Assembly (NCBI GenBank): GCA_030272585.1
Contig: BSYQ01000006.1
Span: forward strand, 2,877,001-2,941,000
Reading direction: 5' to 3'
Length of the DNA: 64,000 nucleotides
Source of the DNA: Bryopsis sp. KO-2023
Lineage: Eukaryota > Chlorophyta > Ulvophyceae > Bryopsidales > Bryopsidaceae
Part shown: piece after piece, positions 35,506-47,505 of the stretch
How the letters are laid out: each line of letters opens with the position of its first letter
Position numbering within the stretch: position 1 is the stretch's first letter
Translations under genes and position numbers: made by a program
Notes under the pieces: model-generated
What the model was told of the DNA's origin: nothing
Database searches by the model: none
The model's input: only the letters and a program-made list of their open reading frames with translations

Positions 35506-37274
35506 CGAAACACTCCAGATCCGTAGCTCTTGGAGTGTGCATATCTTGATGTAGATTTGCAAGAAATCACCTTTCCACTTTGAAGACTCACCTGACGTCG
35601 GCTATGTTTCAAGCAAGCAACTAATCAATGACTATCATAAAACCCACAGCAAAAGACAGCCAGCACCCTCCATGATGAGATACAAACAAGAAAAAAAAAC
35701 CCTTAGCAATGTAAATCTGAAATAAGTTGTTTCTTTGTTGTTTCGCAAACAAAAGGTTCTAACAGTTTGTAGTTATTGTGTGTGTCAAGTCTGATAGGGC
35801 TGAGCTGCTAATCACTGACGGAAGAATATTTCGAAGAGGGAAAAGGGGCAACTAATAGGGGGAAGAATGAAAAGAAGTGAGGGAAGCGGAAAGAAAGCAT
35901 ATTCTGATTGTACGGAAGAATGAGTCGGTAGAGGAATATTGATGGAAGAGTGAGATGAAAATGATTGTCAGGGCCCCTGACTTAGGGGTGACTGGAGTTA
36001 GAGGATGGAAGAGAACTCAGCACAGCTGAAGCATTCCCTTCTGCACCAGTCCAGGCAGAAATCTCTGAACTAACTTTGAGGGGCAGAAAAATACGTTCAC
36101 ACAATATGAAGGCCTTGACTGGGTCTGGAGACCACAGCTCAGTGGCTCCGAGTCTGGCGACTGGGGTTTGGGGCTGGTCTGGGCCACAATGAGGTTGGGA
36201 AATTAAATGCACTCTTTTTGGGAAGATTTGGGTTTTCAAGCGTCATGTTCACATTGCAATTGTAGTTTCGAACCAAATTGGAACATCTCAAACGCCTCAA
36301 GCACCAACTGATTGAAACAAAATAATTAATCCATGTACTCGATTTGATATAATCAAAAAATGATACAATGTAATCAGACCTGGACCCAGCCCTGTTAAGT
36401 GCGTTGCTTTTCCCAACAAGCTGTGGAAAAAGACATGCAGTACAAACCCATTTTCAGGTCCATTAGGTAGAACAGAGGAAATCAACTCACGCATTCATGG
36501 GACAGGCAAATCTCCCAATGCGTATATTTTCGTTCAGACCCACCCGCCCAACCATCCACCATTGAGCAAAATTTCTCCACACAAAAGAAACATCCACAGT
36601 TTCTCAGTTCGATTCTGCTGCAAACTTTCCTGATCAAGTTCACCCAAAATTTTCCCGACTTTTCAAAAAAAAAAACACCTCTTCCCCTTGCTTGCTGCCA
36701 TTTTCACACTGACCAAATCCCTTCCTGCCCAACTCGGCCACTAACGACGGCCTTGAGAAATACAAATGCACAGTTTGACGTGGCCTTGCATCCATCTCAA
36801 TACATCAAAATACAAACAATAAACAGTTCTCTCGAGAATCATTCCGGACCTCCACTTCGCTCATTCTCCTTCCTCACGTCATTCCCAAGCTCAAAAGCTT
36901 CAATCTCAGCTCTTTTTTTTTTTTTTTAAGAGAGTTTTTTTGTTTCTTCTTTTTCATTTGCCTAATTTTTTCCTTTTCCACGCCAGAAATCTACCCAATG
37001 CAAAACAGATAATCCCGGATGCAACGGCCACAACCAAACTCACATGGGCAAAAATGCCCAGACCATGGAATTGCCCCCCGCTGGTCTCAAAACACAAATA
37101 GAAATCCAGGTTATATCACAAAATTAATCCTCTCCCGATCGGAACCCCCCATCGATTATTGCTGCCACATCCACCCAGAAAATCATTCCCAGCTCCCTCC
37201 TTGTGTGTGTTTCTAACAAAGAAGAATCTCCTTGTGTTTTCGTTCGAGACCTCTTTCGAAAAAATCAAAGTCCT
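35506..37274. other. Intergenic, about 1.8 kb
   Basis: This holds the Lhcb promoter on the left and, from about 36500, a G-poor stretch that looks like the 3' flank of the minus-strand membrane-protein gene. A T14 run lies at 36914-36927. No exon could be supported. Confidence 0.4.
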
Positions 37275-38051
37275 TCATGACATTTTCTTTTCAACACCGA
37301 CCTTGCTCTCCAGGAAAGCCTTGCGAGAACTCCACTCCTTGCAGTAAACAAACCACAGAGTGGGGAATATGCCAAAGATTGCCTGAACCTGCAGCGATAG
37401 CGTCATGCAGCTCGCGGTGATGGACGTGTCGCCCTCAATCGTCAACCCCGTGGATGCCAGAGCCAGGAAACTGCCCGCTTTCCTGATCAGCTCCTGCTCC
37501 TCGACGTCAGCGAAATACTTCAGGCAAAGCAGCCCTGACGCGCAACCGGAGACCGCTGTCGCCGCAAGCTGAGCCACGAGATGCTCCCGATAGCGCAAAG
37601 GGAAGCGCAGGGTTCCCAGTAGAAGATGCACTGGCAAGAAAAATGCCAAAAAGCGGAACTCTTTCGTGGCCATCATCGGCGTGAGCACCAACGAGGATAA
37701 CACCCCCCAGCTCAGAAGAGGGACGTAAAAGACTCGCAGGAACACGGAGACCCGGGTTCGGATCCATGGGTCGTACTCCTGGACGAAGTAAGGAGCGAGC
37801 AAAGCTCCCGCGGATACCAAAAGATCTGCGCCAAAGGCCGCCAGCATCTCCTTCGATAACACTCCGTTGACGTATACCCCCAGCAGAAACACAAGCGAAA
37901 ACGTCATGCTCGCCGCAGCCCCAAGGAACTCCATGTTGCGAAAGGTTTCCTTCGACCAACCCAGCCACTCATTCTCGAGACGCTGCTCGAAAAACACCTG
38001 AAAGCTGTTTCCATCTCCGCCCTGGATAGGGGTGCTCCGCACGTGTGCCAT
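37275..38051 (-). CDS. Intronless multipass membrane protein of unknown function, 258 aa
   Basis: A single uninterrupted frame of 258 codons with even codon use runs from ATG to TGA, in a region where nearly every other gene has introns. The first 40 residues are polar. At least six hydrophobic segments follow: FLGAAASMTFSLVFLLGVYV, FGADLLVSAGALLAPYFV, VFLRVFYVPLLSWGVLSSLV, FLAFFLPVHLLLGTL, LVAQLAATAVSGCASGLLCL and a last pair around MTLSLQVQAIFGIFPTLWFVY. Charged loops separate them, and the tail is Lys/Glu-rich. I do not recognise the family; there are no transporter or enzyme motifs I can name. The lack of introns could mean retroposition or a family that never gained them. Confidence 0.7.
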   Translation of the reverse strand: MAHVRSTPIQGGDGNSFQVFFEQRLENEWLGWSKETFRNMEFLGAAASMTFSLVFLLGVYVNGVLSKEMLAAFGADLLVSAGALLAPYFVQEYDPWIRTRVSVFLRVFYVPLLSWGVLSSLVLTPMMATKEFRFLAFFLPVHLLLGTLRFPLRYREHLVAQLAATAVSGCASGLLCLKYFADVEEQELIRKAGSFLALASTGLTIEGDTSITASCMTLSLQVQAIFGIFPTLWFVYCKEWSSRKAFLESKVGVEKKMS

Positions 38052-41000
38052 CGCGATTCCACGAGGAACGAAGGTAACGCAGGCTCCTGGGGGCCCGAAT
38101 GGAGGGCGTGTGTATTGCTGGCATCTCGGTCAGTGTTCGATCATTTTTGAGTGTCCAAGTATATCTGTCCAATCCGCCCAGTTTGAAGTTCCTGTTGATG
38201 GGAAAAAAAAAGCCTCAGGAAGCATCCTGCTGGGGTGAGACAAAACGCACCCTGTTGGGCGTCGAAGAGAACAGCGAAATTGCAAAGCATGACGAGAAAG
38301 AGCCCACCTGATCTTGAAACGCAAAGCAAAATCCATGTGGTATCGTGTTCGTTTGTGTTGCAACCTGCGTTCGGCCGTTATGACAGATTGCGGCGTTGCA
38401 ACTGCGAAACGATCTTGGGTGGGTTGTTACTTGGTGGGGATTCATCCGTAGAAAATGCGAACATGCCCCAGTTTTTTGTTGATGCTCTTATTATGGAGTG
38501 TTTGTCTTTTGGACACCACCTGAGGATTGATGTAATCATACGGGCTCCAAATTCTCTGTAACTCTGGTGAACCAGCCCATGGCATTTTTCTGATGCCATG
38601 CTGACTGCACCACCCACAAGACTTTATAAAGTAATTAGTGGAGCACCCACCACCTCCATCCCTGTGTTTCCCATTTTTCTTCCGACCATTCTAGCCCTGA
38701 ATCCCAAGTGCCAGAATCCCCCCCCCCACCATCCCCAGGAAGACACCTCAAGCAGGGGAGCGTCCAATTACAACCCATAACAAACCAAAACACAAAGCCA
38801 TAATTGTTCATCCTGACGATCTTTACAAAACAAAAGATCTGCCCTTTTGACAACCTACCCCCCTCCCCCCTTTTTTGGGATTACCGGATGTCACTCAAAA
38901 CTCGCACATACACAAACCCAGGAATCGATCAATCAAACAAAGATCCCCATATGGAATCTCCTCTTTTTTTTTTCTTGCACACCAATATGGCTGCAAGCTT
39001 CACAAAAGAAAAACAACAGAAAAATAAAACCCTACTGAGCCTTGCAATCCTACAACTCTGACCACTCACTCACTCACTCCGATACCTTGTTGATATAACA
39101 CCTTGGCTGTGCTTTTTTTTTCCTTCCCCCCCCAGCCTCTCTCCTTTTCCCATTTTTTTTCCTTTTCTTTGATTAGCCACACAATGACACAAAACGCAGC
39201 CTTCTCCACACACCAATATCGATTCGATTCTTTTTTTTGTCATCTTTTAACAATTTGTTCATCACACAAACCACACACAATGCTTACAGCCCCCACAACT
39301 CACTGCACTGTCACTCTTTTGTTTTTTGTTGTTGGATGAATCCCTTGCCCAGCCATCGCCCACCCTCCGCCCCCCAAAAAAACACCCAAATTCTCCTGCA
39401 CTTTTATTCCCCAAAATGTAACCTCCATCCTGACAATGTCACTGATAACCCCCCTCCGCATCAACACACCATCCAAGAAATGACTTTTTTTTTTCTTTTC
39501 ATCATACACCCCTTTTGCTTTTTTCATTTTCCAAATAAAGGACCTCTTTCGGCGACTTCACAATTCCCCCTGACCAGAGATGAACCCTCACCAAATCAAA
39601 CAATTTTACCTCATACAAAGACGAATGTCCCTAAAGATGCCCCCCACCCCCACCTCTCATACATAATGGAATAACAGCCGAAAAAAGATCCAAAAAAAAA
39701 AAAAAGACCAAGGCGACAGGAAAGAGGGAGAAAAAAAAGAAAGAAAAAAAACCGACGCAAAAACAAGAACAAATAACACAGAACAATATCGACACGCACA
39801 CTCCCAGCATTGTTTCCCTTTTTTCCCCCTCCCCACCCAAATCCGCACAAAAACTGCGCGAAAAAAAACCACAACAGTTTCTTTTTTTCTCCATTTTGAA
39901 ATTCTTGGAGTGTGCTCCTCATTAGAAAGAAAGTCTTGAAACCTTGGGGCTCTGAATATGAAGCCAACAACCGGGCCATCAACCACCAAGTCATGGCCCC
40001 CTCTACACTCATTTCCTTTTCCCCATAAAAACCAACATGAATCCAACGTGAATAATCCCTACTCCATTTACCCTTCGAGAGAAAAGCATAACCACCCGAA
40101 AATCCCCCCAAAAAAACCAACATTCTCCATGCAGAAGAACAGTAGCCCCCCCCCCTTCTTCAACAATCAATGATGCTTTGGTCACAAAAGTGCTGCTTTG
40201 CACAGACTCCGTATTTTGTGTGTTGATTGTGGCCAAGCATGCTTGCAAAGGAGGGATATGGATTTAGCCATAATAGGCCACCGAACCTCCATTGCCACCA
40301 TTTCCAGCATTATCCTGTGGACCTAAAAGCAATGGTGCACAGAAGAAAAAACACTTTACCGAACTTCGAATCCCCTCAATCTGAAGGCAGAAATCTTCTG
40401 TCGTGTGCAGTTTTTTTGACACACATCATATCTGTTTTGATCTGAAACCCAACTACGTTTCTTGCCCCCCAGACTTGAGGCCAATGACTAAAGCTCTCCA
40501 CAGCATCGTTCATCGCTTAATTCCGTTGCAGAGTGAAAAAAACACAGCTGAACTGTTTCGTGAATTGTAATGGCCATGACCATATACATAAATACACTTT
40601 CGAGGCAAAGATCGATTTTGGACTGCCAGTGTCTTTTTCAGAATGGTGTATCGTATGGTGTAAGTTCTAATCGGATCAATAAGGGAGGAGTTTGATGCAA
40701 AGACATCGTTATTTTTACAATCAGCGCTGGGGAAAAACCCCACAATCACAGCTTTCAAAAAAACAAGAATTTCGATCCAAAAAAAAACCCATCACCCTGA
40801 TTCATAACCCCCCGTTCATGTTCCAAACCCATCAGTTACCCTAAACCCTAAAAAAACCCCAAATCATATCACAACACAGAAATGACAGAAGACAATAATG
40901 ATAAACAAAAAAAAAAAAAAACACGACCCAGCCCTCTTGAGTACCCCACCCACAACTATCAGTTTGTTTCTTTTGCCAAATTGAGATTTCAAATGTAATT

Positions 41001-41089
41001 CGTCCAGCTTTTTCAAACATTTGCACAGTTCCATCACGGGTTGACATATTTACTAAAAAAATAAAACGGTTTTTTTTTAGTAAAACAAA
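38052..41089. other. Intergenic, 3 kb, strongly G-poor
   Basis: The first 500 bases are balanced and likely hold the promoter of the membrane-protein gene. From about 38620 to 41080 the plus strand is rich in C, A and T with long A, C and T runs and very little G. Many short frames arise from low complexity only. I read it as the 3' flank, perhaps a very long 3'UTR, of the minus-strand G3BP-like gene. Confidence 0.45.
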
Positions 41090-42774
41090 CTAGGGAGGGC
41101 TACTACCTGGGGAACCACTGCCAGCCCTCCTGAACCTCTGCTGCTTGTTTCTCAGCACGAGGGGTTTCTTCTCCTCCACGAAAAGGCGCCGTCCTCCCAC
41201 AGACACCTCATGGCGCAAACACTCGTCCATCGCCTCCGTGTTCGCGAAGTCCACGAACGCGAATCGCAGGTCCCTTCGCCCGTTCCGAATCACGACGTTC
41301 GTGACGCCCCCATACTGCTCGAACACCTGCCTGAGCGTGTTCTCGTCCACGTTGGCAGGGACGTCACGGACGAAAACGGACGAGTTCCTCTGGAATCCAG
41401 CGACAGGCCCCATGTGCCTGTTGCCCGGTCCCAAGTACGTCCCGTTGGAAGTTACCTTCTGGGCCGGAGGGCTGTATCCAGGAGAAGGGGGAGTGGCGGG
41501 AGGTTGGACGCGAACCTCCGGGACTTTGGGGACGTTGATGCTACCTCTCGGAGGAGCTCCGCCATTGGTAGTGCCTCCCTCTTTCAGCAGCTGCGCGTAA
41601 GTGAGCTTGGAAGCAGGCTGTGGGTTGACGTTCACGGGGGCGTGGTCGCGATGGGACACGGGCTCGCGTCTGGGGGATTCGTGAGCTGGCGGTTTGTGCC
41701 TGGGCGCCTCGATGGGAGGAGGAGCTGGTGCCTTGGGCTGGAGGAGACAAAGACAGGGTGCGAGTCAGCGCAAATGCGTTGCGCGAAGTCGAGAGAGCCA
41801 GCGACACCCTCGCCCTGACCGTTGTCGAAGTTCGGAACGGTATGTCTGACTTTAGTGAACCTCCGCTTTTAAAGGTCAAGATACGAAAAAGAGCAGGAGA
41901 GTTCGCGCACCTGGATGGGTTTCGGCACAGAGACCTCGCCTGCGACATGCTCCTTCCTCGGAGTCGTCGCGGGCACCATCGGCGTGATGTGCAGGATGTC
42001 ATTCAACACATAGAACCCCTTCTCCTGCACCGCGAGGAAGAAGGACTGCGCGAACGAGCGCTCCACTCCCTGACGTCAAAAGTAGTTGCAGTTCGTCAAT
42101 AGCCATCGCTTCATAAAACCACCGGGAAAAAGCAGAAAACACATCGCAAGCGCTTCCCTCGTCTCACCTTACGGAGCAAGGTGCCGCTCACTTGCATCAC
42201 GATTCCACCATTCTGAGAAAACTGAGGCAAGACGTGCCCCAGTTTCACGGTCGTATCGCAAAAAAGCTGCAAGACGAGCTTGTGAATCCCCTGTCCAGGT
42301 AAAAGTTCATCCTTCAAACTCCGACCACGCCAAAACAAAAAGACCTTTTTGCTCGCGAAAAAAGCAATAACAAACGAGCGCAACAATACCTCCTGGTTCT
42401 CCGCGGTGTTCGATTTAACCCTTCCGTTCTCGAGAACCTCGGACACCGTCATGGTGCTGGAGCGGTCATAGAATCGGTACAGATAGCGGGGGTAGTTCGA
42501 AAAAACAGTGTAATATTGGTGCGTGAACTGGTCAGCGACCTGCAACGAGCATTGACAAAATCGTCGGGCGTTCTCACTCGGATTCTTTAACCAAAACGCT
42601 GCAGCCACGCATGCACACCAGAGACTGCGACGACGACAAAATGAGGAACCTCTGTGCAACGTGTGAACTAAAGCCAGAACATACCGTCTTTGGGTCGGGG
42701 CGATCAGAGGTGCGCCCTGGTACTGCGTCGACTTGTGGTTCTTCCATTCTGTTGGGGCCTCGGTTCGTTGTCAT
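41090..42774 (-). CDS. G3BP-like protein: NTF2-like domain plus RRM, 5 exons, 389 aa
   Basis: Exons 42774-42685, 42539-42390, 42290-42168, 42069-41911 and 41737-41090 all end in phase 0 and give 389 residues. Residues about 30-160 form an NTF2-like domain: VADQFTHQYYTVFSNYPRYLYRFY, LVLQLFCDTTVKLGHVLPQFS, GGIVMQVSGTL and SFAQSFFLAVQEKGFYVLNDIL. A Pro-rich linker follows, then an RRM at about 295-370 with SVFVRDVP (RNP2) and LRFAFVDF (RNP1). This order is that of G3BP/Rasputin proteins, which dimerise through NTF2 and nucleate stress granules on mRNA. The C-terminus is short and basic rather than a long RGG box. The start was chosen at the first ATG in frame; an upstream TTG is ignored. Plants have several G3BP-like genes. 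Confidence 0.92.
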
Positions 42775-45772
42775 CTGGGTCAAGAATGCCGTCTCTCACG
42801 AAAAAACTACACCCGGGGGCACTTTCGATAAAAGAAAAAAAAGAAAACACCCGAGGCACAGCTGAAAAATTCCTTTCGAGTGAAAAACGTGTTTTTTAAA
42901 ATAACCAAACGAAGGAACGGTCTCTCTAAGACGTCCTCCAATAAGTTGGCAACCACCAATAGGCCGCCAAGTATTTTGTTTTTTTCCTTAAGCTGTAGCA
43001 AATCAAACTTCAAGCAAGTAATGCCAAGGCGATTGCGGGCTGCTATTTACCCAAACATTGACGAGGTGATCCGTGAGAATGGAGCTGTTCTTGTCCTACG
43101 TTTCGTGTACGAGAGACGCCGATGCTGCGTTCGATGCCGGACCTGCATGGATTTGACGACCCTGCGCAGTCCCCTCCTTTCCGACGAAACCTACGTCGGC
43201 GCGATCGCGCCATGTGTGATGGGGTCGATCGACACCCGAGGTGCGGAAAGACGGTGCCTGTAATCTTTGTTTGCTTGTTGGTTTGTTTTTTCCCTCGAGC
43301 GGGAGAGAACTGAGTTGCATTTTGCGGATGCTTAGCAGAGAATTTCGAACAGAATCCGAAACAAGCAAAAAGAGGGTCAAGGATTTCCTTTCACAAAAAA
43401 AAAAGAAGAAAAAAAGCGGAATGGGAAATGGGAAATGTAACCTCAGGTTTTTCTTCACATCTGAATCGATTGTTGAATGCGAATGCTGATGGCGAATGCT
43501 GGTTTTGTTTGGTTTGGCAATTTTTTTTCTGGATAATAGGAGGCTGTGCAGAATAAGGATGAGTGGAAAACAAAAATATCTGGAAACCAGAGTCACAGGG
43601 AATGATCTAAATTTACAATGTCCGGTCTACCCATCCATCTTCCCCACCGATCAACTGAAACAACCAATGACAGCCTGATATCCACCATCCGTCCAACAGC
43701 CCTCACTTTCTACTTAAGGATTGATTCCAAATTCCAAAAAAACACAGGCTGTTTTTAGGTGAAAAAAAAAAGTTGCGCAAGGAAATGGGACCCCATTGCT
43801 CCAAAATAAACCCCCTTTTCTTTGATTCGATCCGTTCGATGGACCTCTTTTTTTTGTTCTTTCTGCTTCCTTTGCCACCCTACACATTCGGCAAGAATGA
43901 GATGGAACACCATTCTCATTCTTTGTCCTTTTTTCTTTCTTTTTTTTGTTCAGAAAAAAAACCAGGACAATCAACCCCACTTAAATGTCAAAAAAAAAGG
44001 GTCTCATCGAACACTTTATACTTCCAGCTTGGCTTCGATCCAATAATTTCTGGGGAAGCCAAAGAAAAACAAAACACACAAACACGCACTCAAAAACCAT
44101 CCACCTTACTCCCGACACCAACCACGTCTCCTCCTCCGGTCATCTCCTTGTTCAAATTTTCTCTTTTTTTTTTAAATGTCGTCGTTGTGCCTAACATTTT
44201 GGTGTTTTTTTTTTCCTTTTTTTTCATCTTTTTTCATGCAGAAATTCAAGACTACATCTGATTTAAAAGGATTTTCTTTTTCTTTTAAATCTCCTTTACG
44301 ACTCCTCCTTCTCCCCATTCACAACCCCCCCCCCCCAAAAAAAAAAAACAAAAAACACCTTTTCCCCAAATTTTGAAAGAACCCCGGGTTTCATTCGGTC
44401 CATACACTCTCTTCAGCGCAAGACTTAGAACTTGATAAAAATCCTCCCCCTACACACTCCCCTCGAATTTCCCCAAGAAAACCCTTGCACCCCCATGAGT
44501 GCCATCCCGGCTGCAACATTCATAACCACATGTATTCGCTCAGCTAAAGAATATTATTTCTTTTTTTTTTTCTTCACTGCATGGATATAATTTTTTTTTT
44601 CCTTTTCTTTTCCGTTTTTTTTTTTCTTTTTCTAATGTCAAAACAAATTATTCTTGATAGGTGGAATTCATTATCCAGAGAACAGCCAACAGTCCCGGCG
44701 CCCTCTGTAAGGCACCATCTGCATCATCTGCATTTTTTTTTAAGTCTTTTTTTTCAAAGTTCCAACCCTACAGTTTTTCTGCGTTTCGACAAGTAATGGA
44801 CGAAACGGGTTTTCTAAGGACATCCCCAGAAACGCAAATGACACACAAACCCATCAGCAACCAAAAATAGTGAAAAAAAAACGAACCACTAATTATGTAT
44901 GTATATCTGTCCCCTACTCGCAATCCAAAAATGTTAATCCAATTATCCAAATTTTGTTTTGGTTTTTTTCCGTTCTTTGTTCAAGGCGATCCGAGACCCT
45001 GATAATCTTGAGACTAATTTTTTTTTAAGTTTAAAAGAAAAAAAAAAGAGATGGTAAAAAAAACGTTAACACAATTAAACGACGATGAAAAAAAAAGCAA
45101 CAGGGTCTTGCCACTAAGCAATATTAATTCTATAGCGTGGCCCCGCCAACCCCCCCCCCCCCCCCCCTCTTTGCACTCCTGCTTTTCCCCCCCTTTTTTT
45201 TCCCAAGGTCATCCAATCTAAACTATTAGCAAGAGAGCCAAAGAAAAATATCACCAAAAAAAAAAGAGGACACACTTCATCATTCCATTGCAGGCACAGT
45301 ACGTCAAAAACCCTCCGGCCAATATTTAAAAAAAACAAAACAAAAATCGACAGACTCTTGGGTCGCAGCTTCGTTTTTTTCTTTTTTCTTCTTCTTCTTT
45401 TTTTGTTACAGCCCATGCGAAAAAACTATTGAAAACTCGACGCCCCTGAAAGAACATCAATGGGAGATCCAAATCCGATCGCGGCTCTACTCGGAGATTC
45501 TAAATCGATCGAGAATAAAATGATGCCAGATTGACATTTCCGGCCATGTATTTTTCTTTTTTACTCCTTTCTTTTCGTCCTGTTCATGCAACACTCTCAC
45601 TAAAAAAAGTCAAACTAAGAAAGATAGTCGGGGCCAAAAAAAACAAACAAAAAAGATGCTATTGCCGTCCGGTTCGCAAATACGAAATGCGACCATCGAG
45701 GCAAGGGAAAAGGAAAAGGGGGGTGGGGTGGGCGGGGAGAGAGAGAGAAAAAAGAGTCGCAGAAATAAACAA
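42775..45772. other. Intergenic, 3 kb, GC-richer island then G-poor tract
   Basis: A GC-richer stretch at 43020-43260 lies beside the G3BP start and may be a promoter or leader exon; an 81-codon plus-strand frame there (43021-43263) has no recognisable domain. From about 43600 to 45600 the plus strand is again G-poor with long T, A and C runs, the longest a C16-18 run near 45150. That is consistent with the 3' flank of the minus-strand RR-TZF gene. Confidence 0.4.
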
Positions 45773-47505
45773 TTAGGGGTTTGTAAAAAAACTCAGGTGG
45801 TCACGGAGGGTGTCTTCTCTGGAATTCATCGGGGGGCAAGCGAGACCATGTGCTTTCCCTTCCAAATTCGCCCCCAAATCCAAGTTTCTCAGAATTTGAA
45901 TACTTTGCAAAAGCCCTGCTGTGTCGGCGTCTTGGCATATCGCGAATTGCCCCGCTCCCTGCTCTTCGACTGGGTTCATATTCCACCCATCATGCGGTCC
46001 GCATATGATCGACCCTTGACAATTCAATGCATTTCCCCCCAACGGTTCATCCCATCCAGGCGGCGGAGGAGGAGGAGGGGGGGGAGGAGGTGGAGGGGAG
46101 CCAAACTCCTCGTGCAAACTTCTCCTCGGCAAGAACCTGCTCAGTCCAGGAGTAGGTGGAGTCGCGAAAGATGGCCTGGGGGAAAACAACCCCAAGCCAA
46201 ACTCCTCTTCCAGTACCTCCCTGGGCGTAAGCATGTTGCTGAACTGCTGCCTCGGGGAAGGTCTGGTAGGGCCCCCACCCAGCGGCTGCTGTCGTGGAGA
46301 GAACCTGTCTGCTTGAGGGGGTGGGGGTGGAATGAACAGCTCCGGAACTTGAGATGATGGTGCATTATTCTGGAAGTCCTGTCTCGGAGAATACAACGTG
46401 GCAATCTTGTCCCAGCCCATGATGCCTGGGATGGACGCCATGCTGTCATGAATCTCATCTCGAAGGAAGCTGTTGGGCGCTCTCGGATATACATTACCGT
46501 CCATAGGTGTTGGTTTGCCCATGCCAGACATACCCCACATGGAATCAGGCAGTCTGGAGGCACTCCCCAGGATGTCCAAATCAAATTTGGGAATCGAGGG
46601 AGGATCGCTTGCCACGGGCAAACTCAGCATGCATGCCGCTGGTGAATCGGACGGGCAAGTCTCTTGGCATTTGTTAGCAACCGGCGCTTTCGTTTTTTTC
46701 GATCCGCAGACCCTGAGCTCTGATTGCTCGTGGGCAAAAAAACAAAAGCGGCGCTTGCAACTGTCCTTCTTGCTGCACATTTCGGTCCTGAACCTGTGAA
46801 TTGCAGACAGATGATTTTCCTTGGTGAAATCTTGAAAGCTAAATGTGTGGCGCCTGTGGTGCTATGGGCGCGGAATGCATGGGGAATCCGATCGAGTCGT
46901 ACCGCAGTGGGTGGAGCCAATACTCAAAGACGTTATGAGCCCAAGGGCATTTGTCGCCTCTCGGACATTGAACACCCTGCGCAACGCAACACCGAGCGCA
47001 ACCAGAATAAGAACGCTGGAGCCGAATCTTATCGACCAGAGCCGATCCACCCCACCACGAAAACAGCATGAAACCGTTCATTCACACAGAGATCATACCG
47101 GCAACACATCTTTCGCATGCACGGAGCATGAGGGGTCTGAGAACATCCAGCAGCGCACCTTTTTGGTCGCAGGGCAAACGACTGCCGTGTATTTGAAAAT
47201 TCTGGGATCCCGCCGCCTTTCCGACTCCCCTTCGTGTGCGAACGGGCAACGTTTCCAATTGTGGCGGTACCCCTTGCAACACGGGAGAACCTTGGCAAAA
47301 AGAAGGGAAAAAAAAAACATCTCAACGCGATCGAAATTCAGCCTCTTGCGCGAAAGCTTTGGTAACGAAACAAAAAAAAAAACGGCGGAAAGAGGGAAAC
47401 CCAAAAGCAGCCGACCTTAAATGAATACATCATGAACTCTTCGGACGCCTCCGGATAATCCTGCGCATTTTGAGCCGGCGTCTGGCCTGTGGCCGTTTCC
47501 TTCAT
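45773..47505 (-). CDS. Plant-type RR-TZF tandem CCCH zinc-finger protein, 4 exons, 438 aa
   Basis: Exons 47505-47416, 47290-47159, 46976-46903 and 46793-45773 join in phase. After EEFMMYSFK comes the Arg-rich region of plant TZF proteins: a C-x5-H-x4-C-x3-H unit ([16 protein letters not shown]) and [13 protein letters not shown]. Then come the paired fingers C-x8-C-x5-C-x3-H (residues about 67-89) and C-x5-C-x4-C-x3-H (about 108-125, [16 protein letters not shown]), linked by [12 protein letters not shown]. This RR-TZF spacing is specific to green plants; such proteins bind AU-rich mRNA, shuttle to P-bodies and stress granules and act in hormone and stress responses. There are no ankyrin repeats. 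The tail has six [ST]PR/LPR-type motifs (such as FSPRQQP and LTPREVL), possible proline-directed phosphosites, and a run of 13 Pro. The second exon appears to use an AAG acceptor. Confidence 0.92.

Noticed and set aside
38620-40250. Several 70-170 codon open frames on both strands
   Set aside because: They arise from low-complexity, G-poor DNA with long homopolymer runs; the translations are Phe/Lys/Pro-rich without domains.
43021-43263. Possible 81-codon plus-strand gene divergent from the G3BP-like gene
   Set aside because: Two overlapping frames are equally open, there is no domain, and no following exon was found; a GC-rich promoter region explains it as well.
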